Origin: JBBSHS01 sp038232515
GTDB taxonomy: Bacteria; Actinomycetota; Acidimicrobiia; Acidimicrobiales; JAUJNH01
Assembly (NCBI GenBank): GCA_038232515.1
Contig: JBBSHS010000064.1
Span: 1 to 15,478 of the forward strand
Direction of reading: 5' to 3'
DNA length: 15,478 bases
Positions 1-7,272 of this stretch are shown here, in pieces. The translations under genes were made by a program, and so were the position numbers. Positions within the stretch are counted from its first letter, which is position 1. The number at the start of each line of letters is the position of its first letter. The notes below the pieces were generated by a model that made no database searches, had not been told where the DNA came from, and worked only from the letters and a program-made list of their open reading frames with translations.

Positions 1-45
1 GAAGGAATGGCGAGCGCAGCGAGCTCCACAAGCGGGAGGGGGCTC

Positions 46-72
46 GGGGGAGGGGGCTTTGGCCCCTCCCCC
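46..72 (-). terminator. GC-rich hairpin just downstream of prfA
   Basis: A perfect 10-bp stem, GGGGGAGGGG (46-55) against CCCCTCCCCC (63-72) with a 7-nt loop, begins 3 nt after the prfA stop codon on the minus strand. No T-run follows in either direction, so it may be a Rho-assisted terminator or an mRNA 3'-end stabiliser and not a classical intrinsic terminator. A related string, caaagcccctccccc, occurs again just upstream of the 342-residue gene at about 2294-2308. Confidence 0.5.
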
Positions 73-75
73 GAC

Positions 76-1185
76 TCACCCATTCGCCAGCTGCCAGGCC
101 CGCTCGTCGGCCATCAACGCATCGGTGACGGGATCGAGGTCGCCGGCCAGGACCTTGTCCAACGAGTGCAGCGTGAGGCCGATGCGGTGGTCGGTGATCC
201 GGTTCTCCTTGAAGTTGTACGTCCGGATCTTCTCGCTGCGGCCACCACCCCCCACTTGGCTGCGGCGCTGGACGGAGGCGTCGGCCGCCTGGCGGTCCTG
301 CTCCGCCTTGAGCAGGCGGCTGCGCAGGACGAGCAGGGCCTTGGCCCGGTTCTGGATCTGGCTCTTCTCGTCCTGCATGGCCACCACGATGCCGGTCGGA
401 AGGTGGGTGATGCGCACGGCCGAGTCGGTGGTGTTGACGCTCTGGCCGCCCGGCCCGGTGGAGCGGTAGACGTCCACCTTCAGGTCGCCCAGGTCGATGT
501 GCACGTCCACCTCCTCGGCCTCGGGCAGCACCGTCACCGTCGCCGAGCTGGTATGGATGCGACCCTGGCTCTCGGTGACCGGCACCCTCTGCACCCGGTG
601 CGGGCCGCCCTCGTGCTTCATGCGCGACCACACGCCGTCACCGGCCAGCTTGAAGGTTACGTCGTTGAACCCACCCATGGGTGACAGGTCCGAGCCGAGC
701 AGTTCGAGCTTCCAGCCGGTGCGCTCGGCGTACCGGGAGTACATGGCGAACAGGTCGTGCGCCCACAGGTTGGCTTCTTCGCCGCCCTCTGCCCCTCGGA
801 TCTCGACGATCACGTCCTTGGCGTCGTTGGGGTCCTTGGGCAGCAGCAGTACCTTGAGCTCCGCTTCGAGGCGCCCCATGGTGGCCTCGGCCTCGTCGAT
901 GTCGCGGCGCAGCGACACGGTCTCGCCGGCGTCGGCCTCGGTCAGGAGCTCCTGCGCCGTGCTCACCGTCTCGGCCGCCGACCGGTAGGCCTGATAGGCG
1001 GCGACGATGGGCTCGAGCTCCTTGGCCCGCCGGCCCGTCAACCGCTGGGCCCGTTGGTCGGCCAGAACCTCGGGGTCGCTCTGGCTACGCACAACCTCGT
1101 GGTACTCCGCCTCCAGGCCTGCCAGGCGGGCGAAGCCCCCACCGAGCGATGCACTCCGGTCGCCGGTCGGGCTCGTCTCGGGCAC
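76..1185 (-). CDS. prfA: Peptide chain release factor 1 (RF1)
   Basis: Class I release factor that recognises UAA and UAG in the ribosomal A site and triggers hydrolysis of peptidyl-tRNA. The catalytic GGQ is at residues 246-248 inside RSTGPGGQSVNTTDSAVRITH, the glutamine that N5-methylation by PrmC modifies. The codon-recognition tripeptide reads PVT at 202-204, followed by ESQGRIHTSSATV; PxT is the RF1 form (RF2 has SPF), so this is RF1. Residues 1-150 form the usual helical domain. The frame stays open to 1344, but homology starts only at GFARLAGLEAEYHEV. The nearest start before that is GTG at 1185, giving 369 residues, close to the family norm of about 355-360. ATG at 1245 (389 residues) is the alternative. 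No convincing Shine-Dalgarno supports either. It is the last gene of the minus-strand block visible here; prmC, its common partner, would lie beyond the left edge. Confidence 0.95.
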   Translation of the reverse strand: MPETSPTGDRSASLGGGFARLAGLEAEYHEVVRSQSDPEVLADQRAQRLTGRRAKELEPIVAAYQAYRSAAETVSTAQELLTEADAGETVSLRRDIDEAEATMGRLEAELKVLLLPKDPNDAKDVIVEIRGAEGGEEANLWAHDLFAMYSRYAERTGWKLELLGSDLSPMGGFNDVTFKLAGDGVWSRMKHEGGPHRVQRVPVTESQGRIHTSSATVTVLPEAEEVDVHIDLGDLKVDVYRSTGPGGQSVNTTDSAVRITHLPTGIVVAMQDEKSQIQNRAKALLVLRSRLLKAEQDRQAADASVQRRSQVGGGGRSEKIRTYNFKENRITDHRIGLTLHSLDKVLAGDLDPVTDALMADERAWQLANG

Positions 1186-1267
1186 GACCCACCAGGTTAC
1201 TTCCCGGCAAGTGGCAAAGACCTGCCGGGGTGGTTGTGCGCACATCGTGCCATCGAGGGGTCGTGGC

Positions 1268-2296
1268 TCAGCGGGCGGAGGGCTCCCAGGGCGGCACCAC
1301 GGCAACCACCGACGCGGGCGCGGCCAGACGGTGGGCCAGCTCACGCGTCACGGGAACGTCCGAGCCGATGGGAACGACCAGCACGATGCGGGCCGGCCGG
1401 CCGGCGGCAAGCCAGGCGTCGGCCGCGACGGGGACCAGGTCGAGGTCGATGCCGGTCGAGCAGACGACGACGACGCCGTCGCCGGCGGCCGCCGCCGGAC
1501 GGGGCTGGCGTAGGTCGACGGCCGGCTCAGCCTCGGGAACGGGCCACACCGGAGGCAGGCCGACGGCTGTCGGGGCGGCGCATACGGCGTGGCGCAGCCA
1601 CCGTTCACGGGCCATGAGGCTGGCCGGCCCCGGCATGGCCCCGGGCCGCCGGGAGGCTCTGATCACCTCGGCCGTGCGGACCAGCGCCTCCTGGGTCGGG
1701 GCGCCGCCGAACAGGTCGTCGTTGGCCTCGCGGTCGTGATGCCCGACGCCCACCCCCAACCGGGCGCCGCCCTGGGGGGCGACCACCGCCCGGCCCACTT
1801 CGAGCCCGAGCACCTCGAGGCTTATGGCGTGCCGGTGGGTCACCACGTCCACACCCGCCGCTTCAGCCATTCGGGCGTACACCTGGCAAGCCGCCGGCAC
1901 CGGGTAGGGCCCGGTTTCCACCGGCAGAGGGGCGGCATCGTTGACCGCGGCCCCGTCGACCCACCAGATGGCCGGGGGATCGGCCAGACCGTCCGCCCGC
2001 CGGGCCAGCAGGGCGGCCGCCTCGGCCTGTGGCTTCCCGTCGGGCCGGACGTCCAGCACCACGGTGAGCGGCTGGGCACCGGCACCGTCGCGCACGCTCC
2101 AGGCCAGCGCCATCCCGAGGCCCCGCTCGGCTCTGTCCTGGACCAGCACGAACCCTCCGGCCGGGCTGCGAAGCGTGGCTCCGCCGGGCAACGACCCGAG
2201 CCGACCGCCGCATCCATGGGCGCCGGTGCGGGCCTTGACGACGCCGGCCAGCTTGGCCCCGAAAAGAGCCGACCGGCGATCGACGGTGAGGCCCAA
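1268..2296 (-). CDS. Hypothetical protein between rpmE and prfA
   Basis: I do not recognise this family. The start chosen is TTG at 2296: it is preceded by a purine-rich GGGGGAGGGG, lies about 20 nt after the rpmE stop, and gives 342 residues. No ATG or GTG is available in this frame between the rpmE stop and the conserved-looking sequence. The protein is rich in Ala, Gly, Val and Pro, with no signal peptide or clear membrane helix. Its middle carries VVTHRHAISLEVLGLEVGRAVV and then GVGVGHHDREAND, a His/Asp/Glu cluster that could be a metal or catalytic site (inference). The C-terminal third has alternating beta-like segments such as DGVVVVCSTGIDLDLVPV and ARIVLVVPIGSDVPVT, suggesting an alpha/beta fold. 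Third-position GC is high and matches its neighbours, so it looks like a resident gene. Its place between ribosomal protein L31 and RF1 suggests co-transcription with translation genes and nothing more specific. Confidence 0.72.
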   Translation of the reverse strand: MGLTVDRRSALFGAKLAGVVKARTGAHGCGGRLGSLPGGATLRSPAGGFVLVQDRAERGLGMALAWSVRDGAGAQPLTVVLDVRPDGKPQAEAAALLARRADGLADPPAIWWVDGAAVNDAAPLPVETGPYPVPAACQVYARMAEAAGVDVVTHRHAISLEVLGLEVGRAVVAPQGGARLGVGVGHHDREANDDLFGGAPTQEALVRTAEVIRASRRPGAMPGPASLMARERWLRHAVCAAPTAVGLPPVWPVPEAEPAVDLRQPRPAAAAGDGVVVVCSTGIDLDLVPVAADAWLAAGRPARIVLVVPIGSDVPVTRELAHRLAAPASVVAVVPPWEPSAR

Positions 2297-2316
2297 AGCC
2301 CCTCCCCCGCCGGTGG

Positions 2317-2535
2317 TTACTTCGGGTCCTTCTTGGTACGACGGCCGTAACGGCGCTCGAAGCGCTCGACGCGGCCACCGGTGTCCACCAGCTTCTGCTT
2401 GCCGGTGTAGAAGGGGTGGCACTCATTGCACAGCTCGACGGACAGCGTCGGCTTGGTCGAGCGGGTGACGAACGTGTTGCCACACGAGCAGTGCACCCTG
2501 GTCTCCATGTACTGCGGGTGAATGTCGGTCTTCAC
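2317..2535 (-). CDS. rpmE: 50S ribosomal protein L31, zinc-binding form
   Basis: Small protein of the large ribosomal subunit that bridges towards the 30S head. The 72-residue product starts MKTDIHPQYMETRVHCSCGN. It has the zinc-ribbon cysteines of the C+ class: Cys16 and Cys18 (CSC), and Cys36 and Cys39 (CNEC), followed by HPFYTGKQKLVDTGGRVERFERRYG, the characteristic L31 core. Length is typical of the family. C+ L31 is the zinc-replete paralogue; many actinobacteria also encode a Cys-less L31 (rpmE2) under Zur control elsewhere, which cannot be judged here. It lies about 100 nt downstream of rho, the usual actinobacterial arrangement. Confidence 0.97.
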   Translation of the reverse strand: MKTDIHPQYMETRVHCSCGNTFVTRSTKPTLSVELCNECHPFYTGKQKLVDTGGRVERFERRYGRRTKKDPK

Positions 2536-2591
2536 AGTGACTCCAGTCTCATCGCCGGCGGACGTACAACGCCAGCCGACCGCTCTGTGTT

Positions 2592-2616
2592 CCTCGTTGG
2601 CGTTGACGCCAAGAGG
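2592..2616 (-). terminator. Hairpin between rho and rpmE
   Basis: A 6-bp stem, ttggcg (2597-2602) with cgccaa (2607-2612) around a 4-nt loop, is extended by cctc/gagg with one bulged base. It sits in the roughly 100-nt gap after the rho stop on the minus strand. There is no T-run. It could act as a weak terminator, a processing site, or part of the rpmE leader. Confidence 0.3.
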
Positions 2617-2637
2617 CCGGCTGGGCTATTCCCCACG

Positions 2638-4578
2638 TCAGTGGACCGGTGCCGGCGTCTTGGCGATATCGGCCAGGAAGTCGACGTTGGTCCTGGTGGT
2701 CTTGATCCTGTCGATTAGCAGTTCGAGGCCGTTGGCACCTGAGCCCTCAGAACCGAGGGCGACGAGAACACGGCGCAGCTGCCAGACCAGGCGGAGCTCG
2801 GCGCGGTCGAACAAGAGCTCTTCGTGGCGCGTGGAGCTGCCCGGGATGTCGATGGCCGGGTAGATGCGGCGCTCGGCCAGCCGCCGGTCGAGGCGCAGCT
2901 CCATGTTGCCGGTGCCCTTGAACTCCTCGAAGATGACCGTGTCCATGGTCGACCCGGTCTCGACCAGGGCGGTGGCCAGAATGGTGAGGCTGCCGCCTTC
3001 TTCGATGTTGCGAGCCGCCCCGAAGAACTTCTTGGGCGGGTAGAGGGCACCGGAGTCGACGCCGCCGGACATGATGCGGCCGGTGGCGGGGGCAGCCAGG
3101 TTGTAGGCCCGGGCGAGGCGGGTGATGCCGTCCAGGATGATGACGACGTCGCGGCCCAACTCGACCAGACGCTTGGCCCGCTCCAGCGCCAACTCGGCCA
3201 GGTGGGTGTGCTCGTCGCTGGGTCGGTCGAACGTGGACGCCACCACCTCGCCCTTGACCGACCGGCGCATGTCGGTGACCTCCTCAGGCCGCTCGTCCAC
3301 CAGGAGCACCATGAGGTGGACCTCCGGGCTGTTGGACTCGATGGCGTGGGCGATGTGCTTCATGATCGTGGTCTTGCCGGCCTTGGGAGGCGACACGATC
3401 AGGCCCCTCTGGCCCTTGCCGATCGGGCAGACGAGGTCGATGATCCGGGCGGTGGTGTTGACCGCGTCGCCGGACCTCTCCAGGCGCAGCTTCTCGTCGG
3501 GGAACAGCGGCGTGAGGTCCTCGAAACGTGGACGCTGTCGTGCCTCTTCCGGGGTCAGCCCCGAGACCTTGTCGATGCGCAACAGGGCCGGGAACTTCTC
3601 CTGGTTGCCGGCCGGGCGGCAGGCGCCCTCGACGTGGTCGCCGGCTCGCAGTGCGAAGCGGCGGACCTGGCTGACCGACACGTAAACGTCGTTGGGCCCG
3701 GGCAGGTAACCCTTGGTGCGCAGGAAGCCGAAGCCTTCGGGGCGCAGCTCGAGGAGCCCGGCGACCTCGACGAGGTCTCCGCTGTAGGGCTGCTCGACCC
3801 CGTCGGGCTGGAAGTCGCGGCCGGCCGGGGTGCTCCGGTCGCGGCCTCGTCGACGGCGGTTCCGGCGGTTGCCGGCGTCGGCTTCCCACGCCGCCTTGGT
3901 CTGAGGTGCGCTCTGGCCGCTCGGCGGGCCGCTCGGGCCCGCCTGCCCGCCACCGTGGTTGGCGTCACCCTGGTTGGCGACGGCAATGCTGGCTGAGCGG
4001 TCCGCCTGCGCCCGGTCGGCTCCGCCGGGCTCGGATGTGGAGCCCTCGGCCGGATGGCCGTCAAAGGGAGCCAAGATGGATTGACCAGCTCGCCGCCCAG
4101 GAGCGTGGCCCGTGGCGGACTCGTCGGTTGGCCGGTCGATGGGCGTGGAACCGTGGCCGTTGGCGGCGGCCGTCCCTTGGTCGACGCTCTTGCCCCCGGC
4201 GACGACGCCGGAGCGATCCGTGCCGCCCACCACATCTGTCCTGGCGGCCCGGTCGCCGAGGTCGGTCTCGGGGTCGGCCTCAGATCGGGCCGATAGGACC
4301 GACTCGGCCGGAGGCTCAGTCCCAGCTTCTCCGCCGTCGGCGCCGTTCCTGGTGGCCGAGGCCCGGGCACGCGGGGTGCGGGCCCGCTTGGTGCTGGTCT
4401 CAGCCTCCGCCTCGGCCGCCACCGTCTCCACCCCGGTCGCCTGCAGGATCGAGTCGACCAGATCCGCCTTCTTCGTCCGGCTCCCGGGCTTGAGGCCCAG
4501 CGCGTCGGCGATGGTGTAGAGCTCATCCCGCTCTTTGGCCTCGAGAACCGAGCGTTCGAGCTGGGAGCCGGGGCTCAT
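2638..4578 (-). CDS. rho: Transcription termination factor Rho
   Basis: Hexameric RNA-dependent helicase that terminates transcription. ATG at 4578 is chosen because GGAG (4586-4589) precedes it by 7 nt and the product then begins right before the Rho_N domain; the frame stays open to 4845 without homology. It encodes 646 residues. Domains in order: Rho_N helical domain (about 8-49, LEAKERDELYTIADALGLK); a low-complexity insertion (about 50-262) rich in Gly, Ala, Asp and Thr that ends in the basic run NRRNRRRRGRDR; cold-shock-like primary RNA-binding domain (about 265-340, with EGFGFLR); and a RecA-type ATPase. The P-loop is SPPKAGKTT (396-404), Walker B is VVIILD (478-483), the Q-loop is SGGVDSGALYPP (504-515), and the R-loop is FKGTG (553-557). 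The long insertion is typical of actinobacterial Rho, where in studied relatives it aids RNA binding. All ATPase motifs are intact. Confidence 0.97.
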   Translation of the reverse strand: MSPGSQLERSVLEAKERDELYTIADALGLKPGSRTKKADLVDSILQATGVETVAAEAEAETSTKRARTPRARASATRNGADGGEAGTEPPAESVLSARSEADPETDLGDRAARTDVVGGTDRSGVVAGGKSVDQGTAAANGHGSTPIDRPTDESATGHAPGRRAGQSILAPFDGHPAEGSTSEPGGADRAQADRSASIAVANQGDANHGGGQAGPSGPPSGQSAPQTKAAWEADAGNRRNRRRRGRDRSTPAGRDFQPDGVEQPYSGDLVEVAGLLELRPEGFGFLRTKGYLPGPNDVYVSVSQVRRFALRAGDHVEGACRPAGNQEKFPALLRIDKVSGLTPEEARQRPRFEDLTPLFPDEKLRLERSGDAVNTTARIIDLVCPIGKGQRGLIVSPPKAGKTTIMKHIAHAIESNSPEVHLMVLLVDERPEEVTDMRRSVKGEVVASTFDRPSDEHTHLAELALERAKRLVELGRDVVIILDGITRLARAYNLAAPATGRIMSGGVDSGALYPPKKFFGAARNIEEGGSLTILATALVETGSTMDTVIFEEFKGTGNMELRLDRRLAERRIYPAIDIPGSSTRHEELLFDRAELRLVWQLRRVLVALGSEGSGANGLELLIDRIKTTRTNVDFLADIAKTPAPVH

Positions 4579-4878
4579 CGGTGAGCTCCGGACCACTTCG
4601 CGCTCATCCTGGCCCGCTGGCCTCTGGCTGCGATCATCGGTGGACCTACCTTGCTTGGGCGCTTTGGGTGGAGGCCTGCCGCCGGCCTGCATTCGGGAAA
4701 AGGAAGGTGCTCGCGGCCGGCATCGGCGAGCCGGCGACCGGTAACTCCGAGGGAACCGATCGTCCGGGCGGGCTGTTCCTGGCGGCCAGGACGGCTCGCA
4801 ACCCGGAAAGGATCTCGATGGGCAACCTACAGGCTGGAACCCCAATGGGCAAGCCGACGTCGGGCACCGAGGGCGCAG
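4579..4878 (-). other. 300-nt intergenic region / rho leader
   Basis: No independent gene is seen between the thrC stop and the rho start. The rho reading frame remains open through most of it (up to 4845), but the residues are Pro/Arg/Ser-rich and unlike Rho, so I read it as an untranslated leader. It holds a candidate promoter (4824-4852) and a small hairpin-capable string, cctggccgccagg. This is where thrB often sits in related operons; no remnant of it is visible. Confidence 0.5.
4824..4852 (-). promoter_or_regulatory. Candidate sigma-70-type promoter for rho
   Basis: On the minus strand, TTGCCC (4852-4847) and TAGGTT (4829-4824) are separated by exactly 17 nt. They match the -35 and -10 consensus at the key positions TTG and TANNNT. 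A transcript starting about 7 nt downstream would give rho a leader of roughly 240 nt. Prediction only. Confidence 0.35.
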
Positions 4879-5925
4879 CTACAGACCCAGCTCGGCGGTG
4901 ATGGCTGCGTAATCGGCGTCGACGGTGTCGGGTACGGCGATCTGGCCGATTGCCGTGTCGGGGTCCTTGAGGCCGTTACCGGTGAGAACGCACACCACGG
5001 TGGAGCCGGCGGCCACACCTTCCTGCAGCAGGCCGGCCACCGAGGCCGCCGAGGCCGGCTCACAGAACACCGACTCCCGGGCCGCCAGGAAACGGTAGGA
5101 GTCCATGATCTGCTCGTCGGTGACCGACGTGATGCTGCCTCCGGACTCGGCCGCCGCGGCCGTGGCCCCGTACCAACTCGCCGGGTTGCCGATCCGGATG
5201 GCCGTGGCCACCGTGTCCGGGTTCTCGACGGGATGGCCGAGCACGATGGGGGCGGCACCAGCCGCCTGGAAGCCCACCATGCGGGGCAGCCTGGTGCTGT
5301 GGCCGGCTTTCCGGTATTCGAGATACCCCTTCCAATATGCGGTGATGTTGCCGGCGTTGCCCACCGGGATGCAGTGCACATCGGGGGCCTCACCCAGTGC
5401 ATCGACGATCTCGAAGGCTCCGGTCTTCTGACCCTCGATGCGGAAGGGGTTGACGGAGTTCACCACCGTGATAGGCGCCCGCTCCCCCAGCTCCCGCACA
5501 ATCTCCAGGGCCCGGTCGAAGTTGCCCCGGACCTGAAGCACGCGGGCGCCATGAATGAGGGCCTGGGCCAGCTTGCCAAGGGCGATGTAGCCGTCGGGGA
5601 TGAGCACCACGCACCTCAGCCCGGCCCTGGCCGCGTAGGCGGCTGCGCTGGCCGACGTGTTGCCGGTGGAGGCGCAGACGACGGCCTTCGCCCCATCCTC
5701 GACGGCCTTGGAGATGGCCAACGTCATGCCGCGGTCCTTGAACGACCCGGTCGGGTTGGCTCCTTCCACCTTCAGGAACACCCGGGCCCCGGTCCGCTCT
5801 GACAGGGCCGGGGCGGGGACCAAGGGGGTGGCACCCTCCAGGAGGGTGACTACCGGTGTGGCGTCGGTGACCGGCAGATGGTCGCGGTACTCCTCGATCA
5901 GCCCCCGCCAGGCCGGAGCCGGCAC
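4879..5925 (-). CDS. thrC: Threonine synthase
   Basis: PLP enzyme converting O-phosphohomoserine to threonine, the last step of the threonine branch. The start is GTG at 5925, whose G is the last base of the hom stop codon (TAGTG), so translation is probably coupled to hom; the product is 348 residues. The PLP-binding lysine is Lys63 in NPTGSFKDRGM. The phosphate-binding and fold type II segments are CASTGNTSASAAAYAARAG and, later, PVGNAGNITAYWKGYLEY. The C-terminal part has CEPASAASVAGL and VLTGNGLKDPD, as in short actinobacterial and Thermus-type threonine synthases. It lacks the long extension of E. coli ThrC. The frame is open far upstream within hom (to 6567), but that part reads as a GC-rich shadow. 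thrB does not follow it. Confidence 0.95.
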   Translation of the reverse strand: MPAPAWRGLIEEYRDHLPVTDATPVVTLLEGATPLVPAPALSERTGARVFLKVEGANPTGSFKDRGMTLAISKAVEDGAKAVVCASTGNTSASAAAYAARAGLRCVVLIPDGYIALGKLAQALIHGARVLQVRGNFDRALEIVRELGERAPITVVNSVNPFRIEGQKTGAFEIVDALGEAPDVHCIPVGNAGNITAYWKGYLEYRKAGHSTRLPRMVGFQAAGAAPIVLGHPVENPDTVATAIRIGNPASWYGATAAAAESGGSITSVTDEQIMDSYRFLAARESVFCEPASAASVAGLLQEGVAAGSTVVCVLTGNGLKDPDTAIGQIAVPDTVDADYAAITAELGL

Positions 5926-7217
5926 TAAGAAGCCTCTATGACCCGCACCAGGCCTCCGATGCGGTCGACGACGTCGAGGTCGGCCAGGGCCGCCATCGTG
6001 GCCTGCACGTCGCGCTCTCGGGCCAGGTGGGTGATGAACTCGATGCGGGCCTCGCCGCTGGCGGTGTCGATGGCCTGCTCCATGGACTTGATCGACACGC
6101 GATGCTGGCCGAACAAGCCGGCCACGGCGGCCAGGACACCGGGCCGGTCGGCCACCAGCAGCGACACGTAGTAAGCGGACTCGAGCTCGTCGATGGGCCG
6201 GATCCGGGCCCGGCCGCGGGCCGGCAGCCGGCCCGGAGCGCCCGTGCGCAGCCCGTGGGCGGCGTCCAGCAGGTCTCCCAGCACGGCGCTGGCGGTGGGA
6301 AGGCCGCCCGCTCCCCGTCCGTAGAACATGAGCTGGCCGACGGCGTCTCCCTCCACGAAAACGGCATTGAAGCTGTCGCGGACGCCGGCCAGGGGATGGG
6401 TGCCGGGCACCATGGCCGGATGGACGCGCACGGCCACCTGACCGTCGTCGCCCTGCTCGGCCACGGCCAGCAGCTTGATCACCAAACCGGTGCGGGCGGC
6501 GAAGGCAATGTCGGCCGGGGTCAACCGGCTGATGCCCTCGCGGTAGACGTCGCCGGCCACGATGCACCGCCCGAAGGCGATGCTGGCGATGATGGCCGCC
6601 TTGGCCGACGCGTCGTACCCCTCGACGTCGGCGGTCGGGTCCCGCTCGGCCAATCCGAGGGACTGGGCCTCGGCCAGGGCCTGGGCGTACGAGGCGCCGG
6701 CCTCGGTCATCCGGGTGAGGATGTAGTTGGTGGTGCCGTTGACCACGCCCATCACCCGGCGCACCCGCTCCCCCGCCAGGCTCTCGCGTAGAGGCCGGAT
6801 GATGGGGATGCCCCCGCCCACGGCCGCCTCGAACAGCAGGTCGACACCGGAGGCTTCAGCGGCCTCGAACAGCTCTGAGCCAAGGGTGGCCAGCAGCTCC
6901 TTGTTGGCCGTGACGACGGGTTTGCCGGCCTTGAGCGCATCGAGGATGAGCGAGCGTGCGGGCTCGATGCCGCCGATCACCTCGACCACCACGTCGACGT
7001 CGTCGCCGACCACGACCGACCCGGCGTCGTGGGTCAGCACCCCCTCTGGGAAGAACACCGACCGCGGCTTGGCCGTGTTGCGCACCGCCACCCGGGTCAC
7101 CTCGATGCGCTCGCCCGTGCGAGCCGCGATCATGTCGGCGTCACGGTCCAGGAGCTCGAGCAGGGCACCGCCCACGTTGCCGCACCCCAGCAGCCCGACT
7201 CGGACGGGGCGGCCCAT
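5925..7217 (-). CDS. hom: Homoserine dehydrogenase
   Basis: NAD(P)H-dependent reduction of aspartate semialdehyde to homoserine, the branch point to threonine and methionine. ATG at 7217 gives 430 residues and has GAGG 8 nt upstream; GTG at 7241 is an alternative. Domains: N-terminal Rossmann fold with GLLGCGNVGG (8-17); TANKELLA with Lys106; catalytic domain with NGTTNYIL (160-167) and the signature LAERDPTADVEGYDASAK, including Asp202 and Lys206; and a C-terminal ACT domain (about 349-425, YYVSLLVADRPGVLAAVAG). An ACT domain in this family usually mediates threonine feedback inhibition. This is the monofunctional form, without aspartokinase. It is 55 nt downstream of lysA and overlaps thrC by one base. 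Confidence 0.96.
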   Translation of the reverse strand: MGRPVRVGLLGCGNVGGALLELLDRDADMIAARTGERIEVTRVAVRNTAKPRSVFFPEGVLTHDAGSVVVGDDVDVVVEVIGGIEPARSLILDALKAGKPVVTANKELLATLGSELFEAAEASGVDLLFEAAVGGGIPIIRPLRESLAGERVRRVMGVVNGTTNYILTRMTEAGASYAQALAEAQSLGLAERDPTADVEGYDASAKAAIIASIAFGRCIVAGDVYREGISRLTPADIAFAARTGLVIKLLAVAEQGDDGQVAVRVHPAMVPGTHPLAGVRDSFNAVFVEGDAVGQLMFYGRGAGGLPTASAVLGDLLDAAHGLRTGAPGRLPARGRARIRPIDELESAYYVSLLVADRPGVLAAVAGLFGQHRVSIKSMEQAIDTASGEARIEFITHLARERDVQATMAALADLDVVDRIGGLVRVIEAS

Positions 7218-7272
7218 CTCGTTCGCCTCGTCGGTCACGCTCTTCGAGGGTAGCCGGGGCCGCTCAGGCCGC

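Noticed and set aside
1..45. gcgagcgcagcgagc direct repeat at the left edge
   Set aside because: Two gcgagc units flank gca. Short repeats of this type are common in high-GC intergenic DNA, and the region is cut by the window edge.
4579..4845. 89-codon N-terminal extension of rho
   Set aside because: It has no similarity to Rho, and the ATG at 4578 has a well-spaced GGAG. Kept only as a formal alternative.
5926..6567. Upstream extension of the thrC frame within hom
   Set aside because: The 214 extra codons are Arg/Gly/Pro-rich and overlap hom on the same strand. ThrC homology starts at the GTG at 5925.
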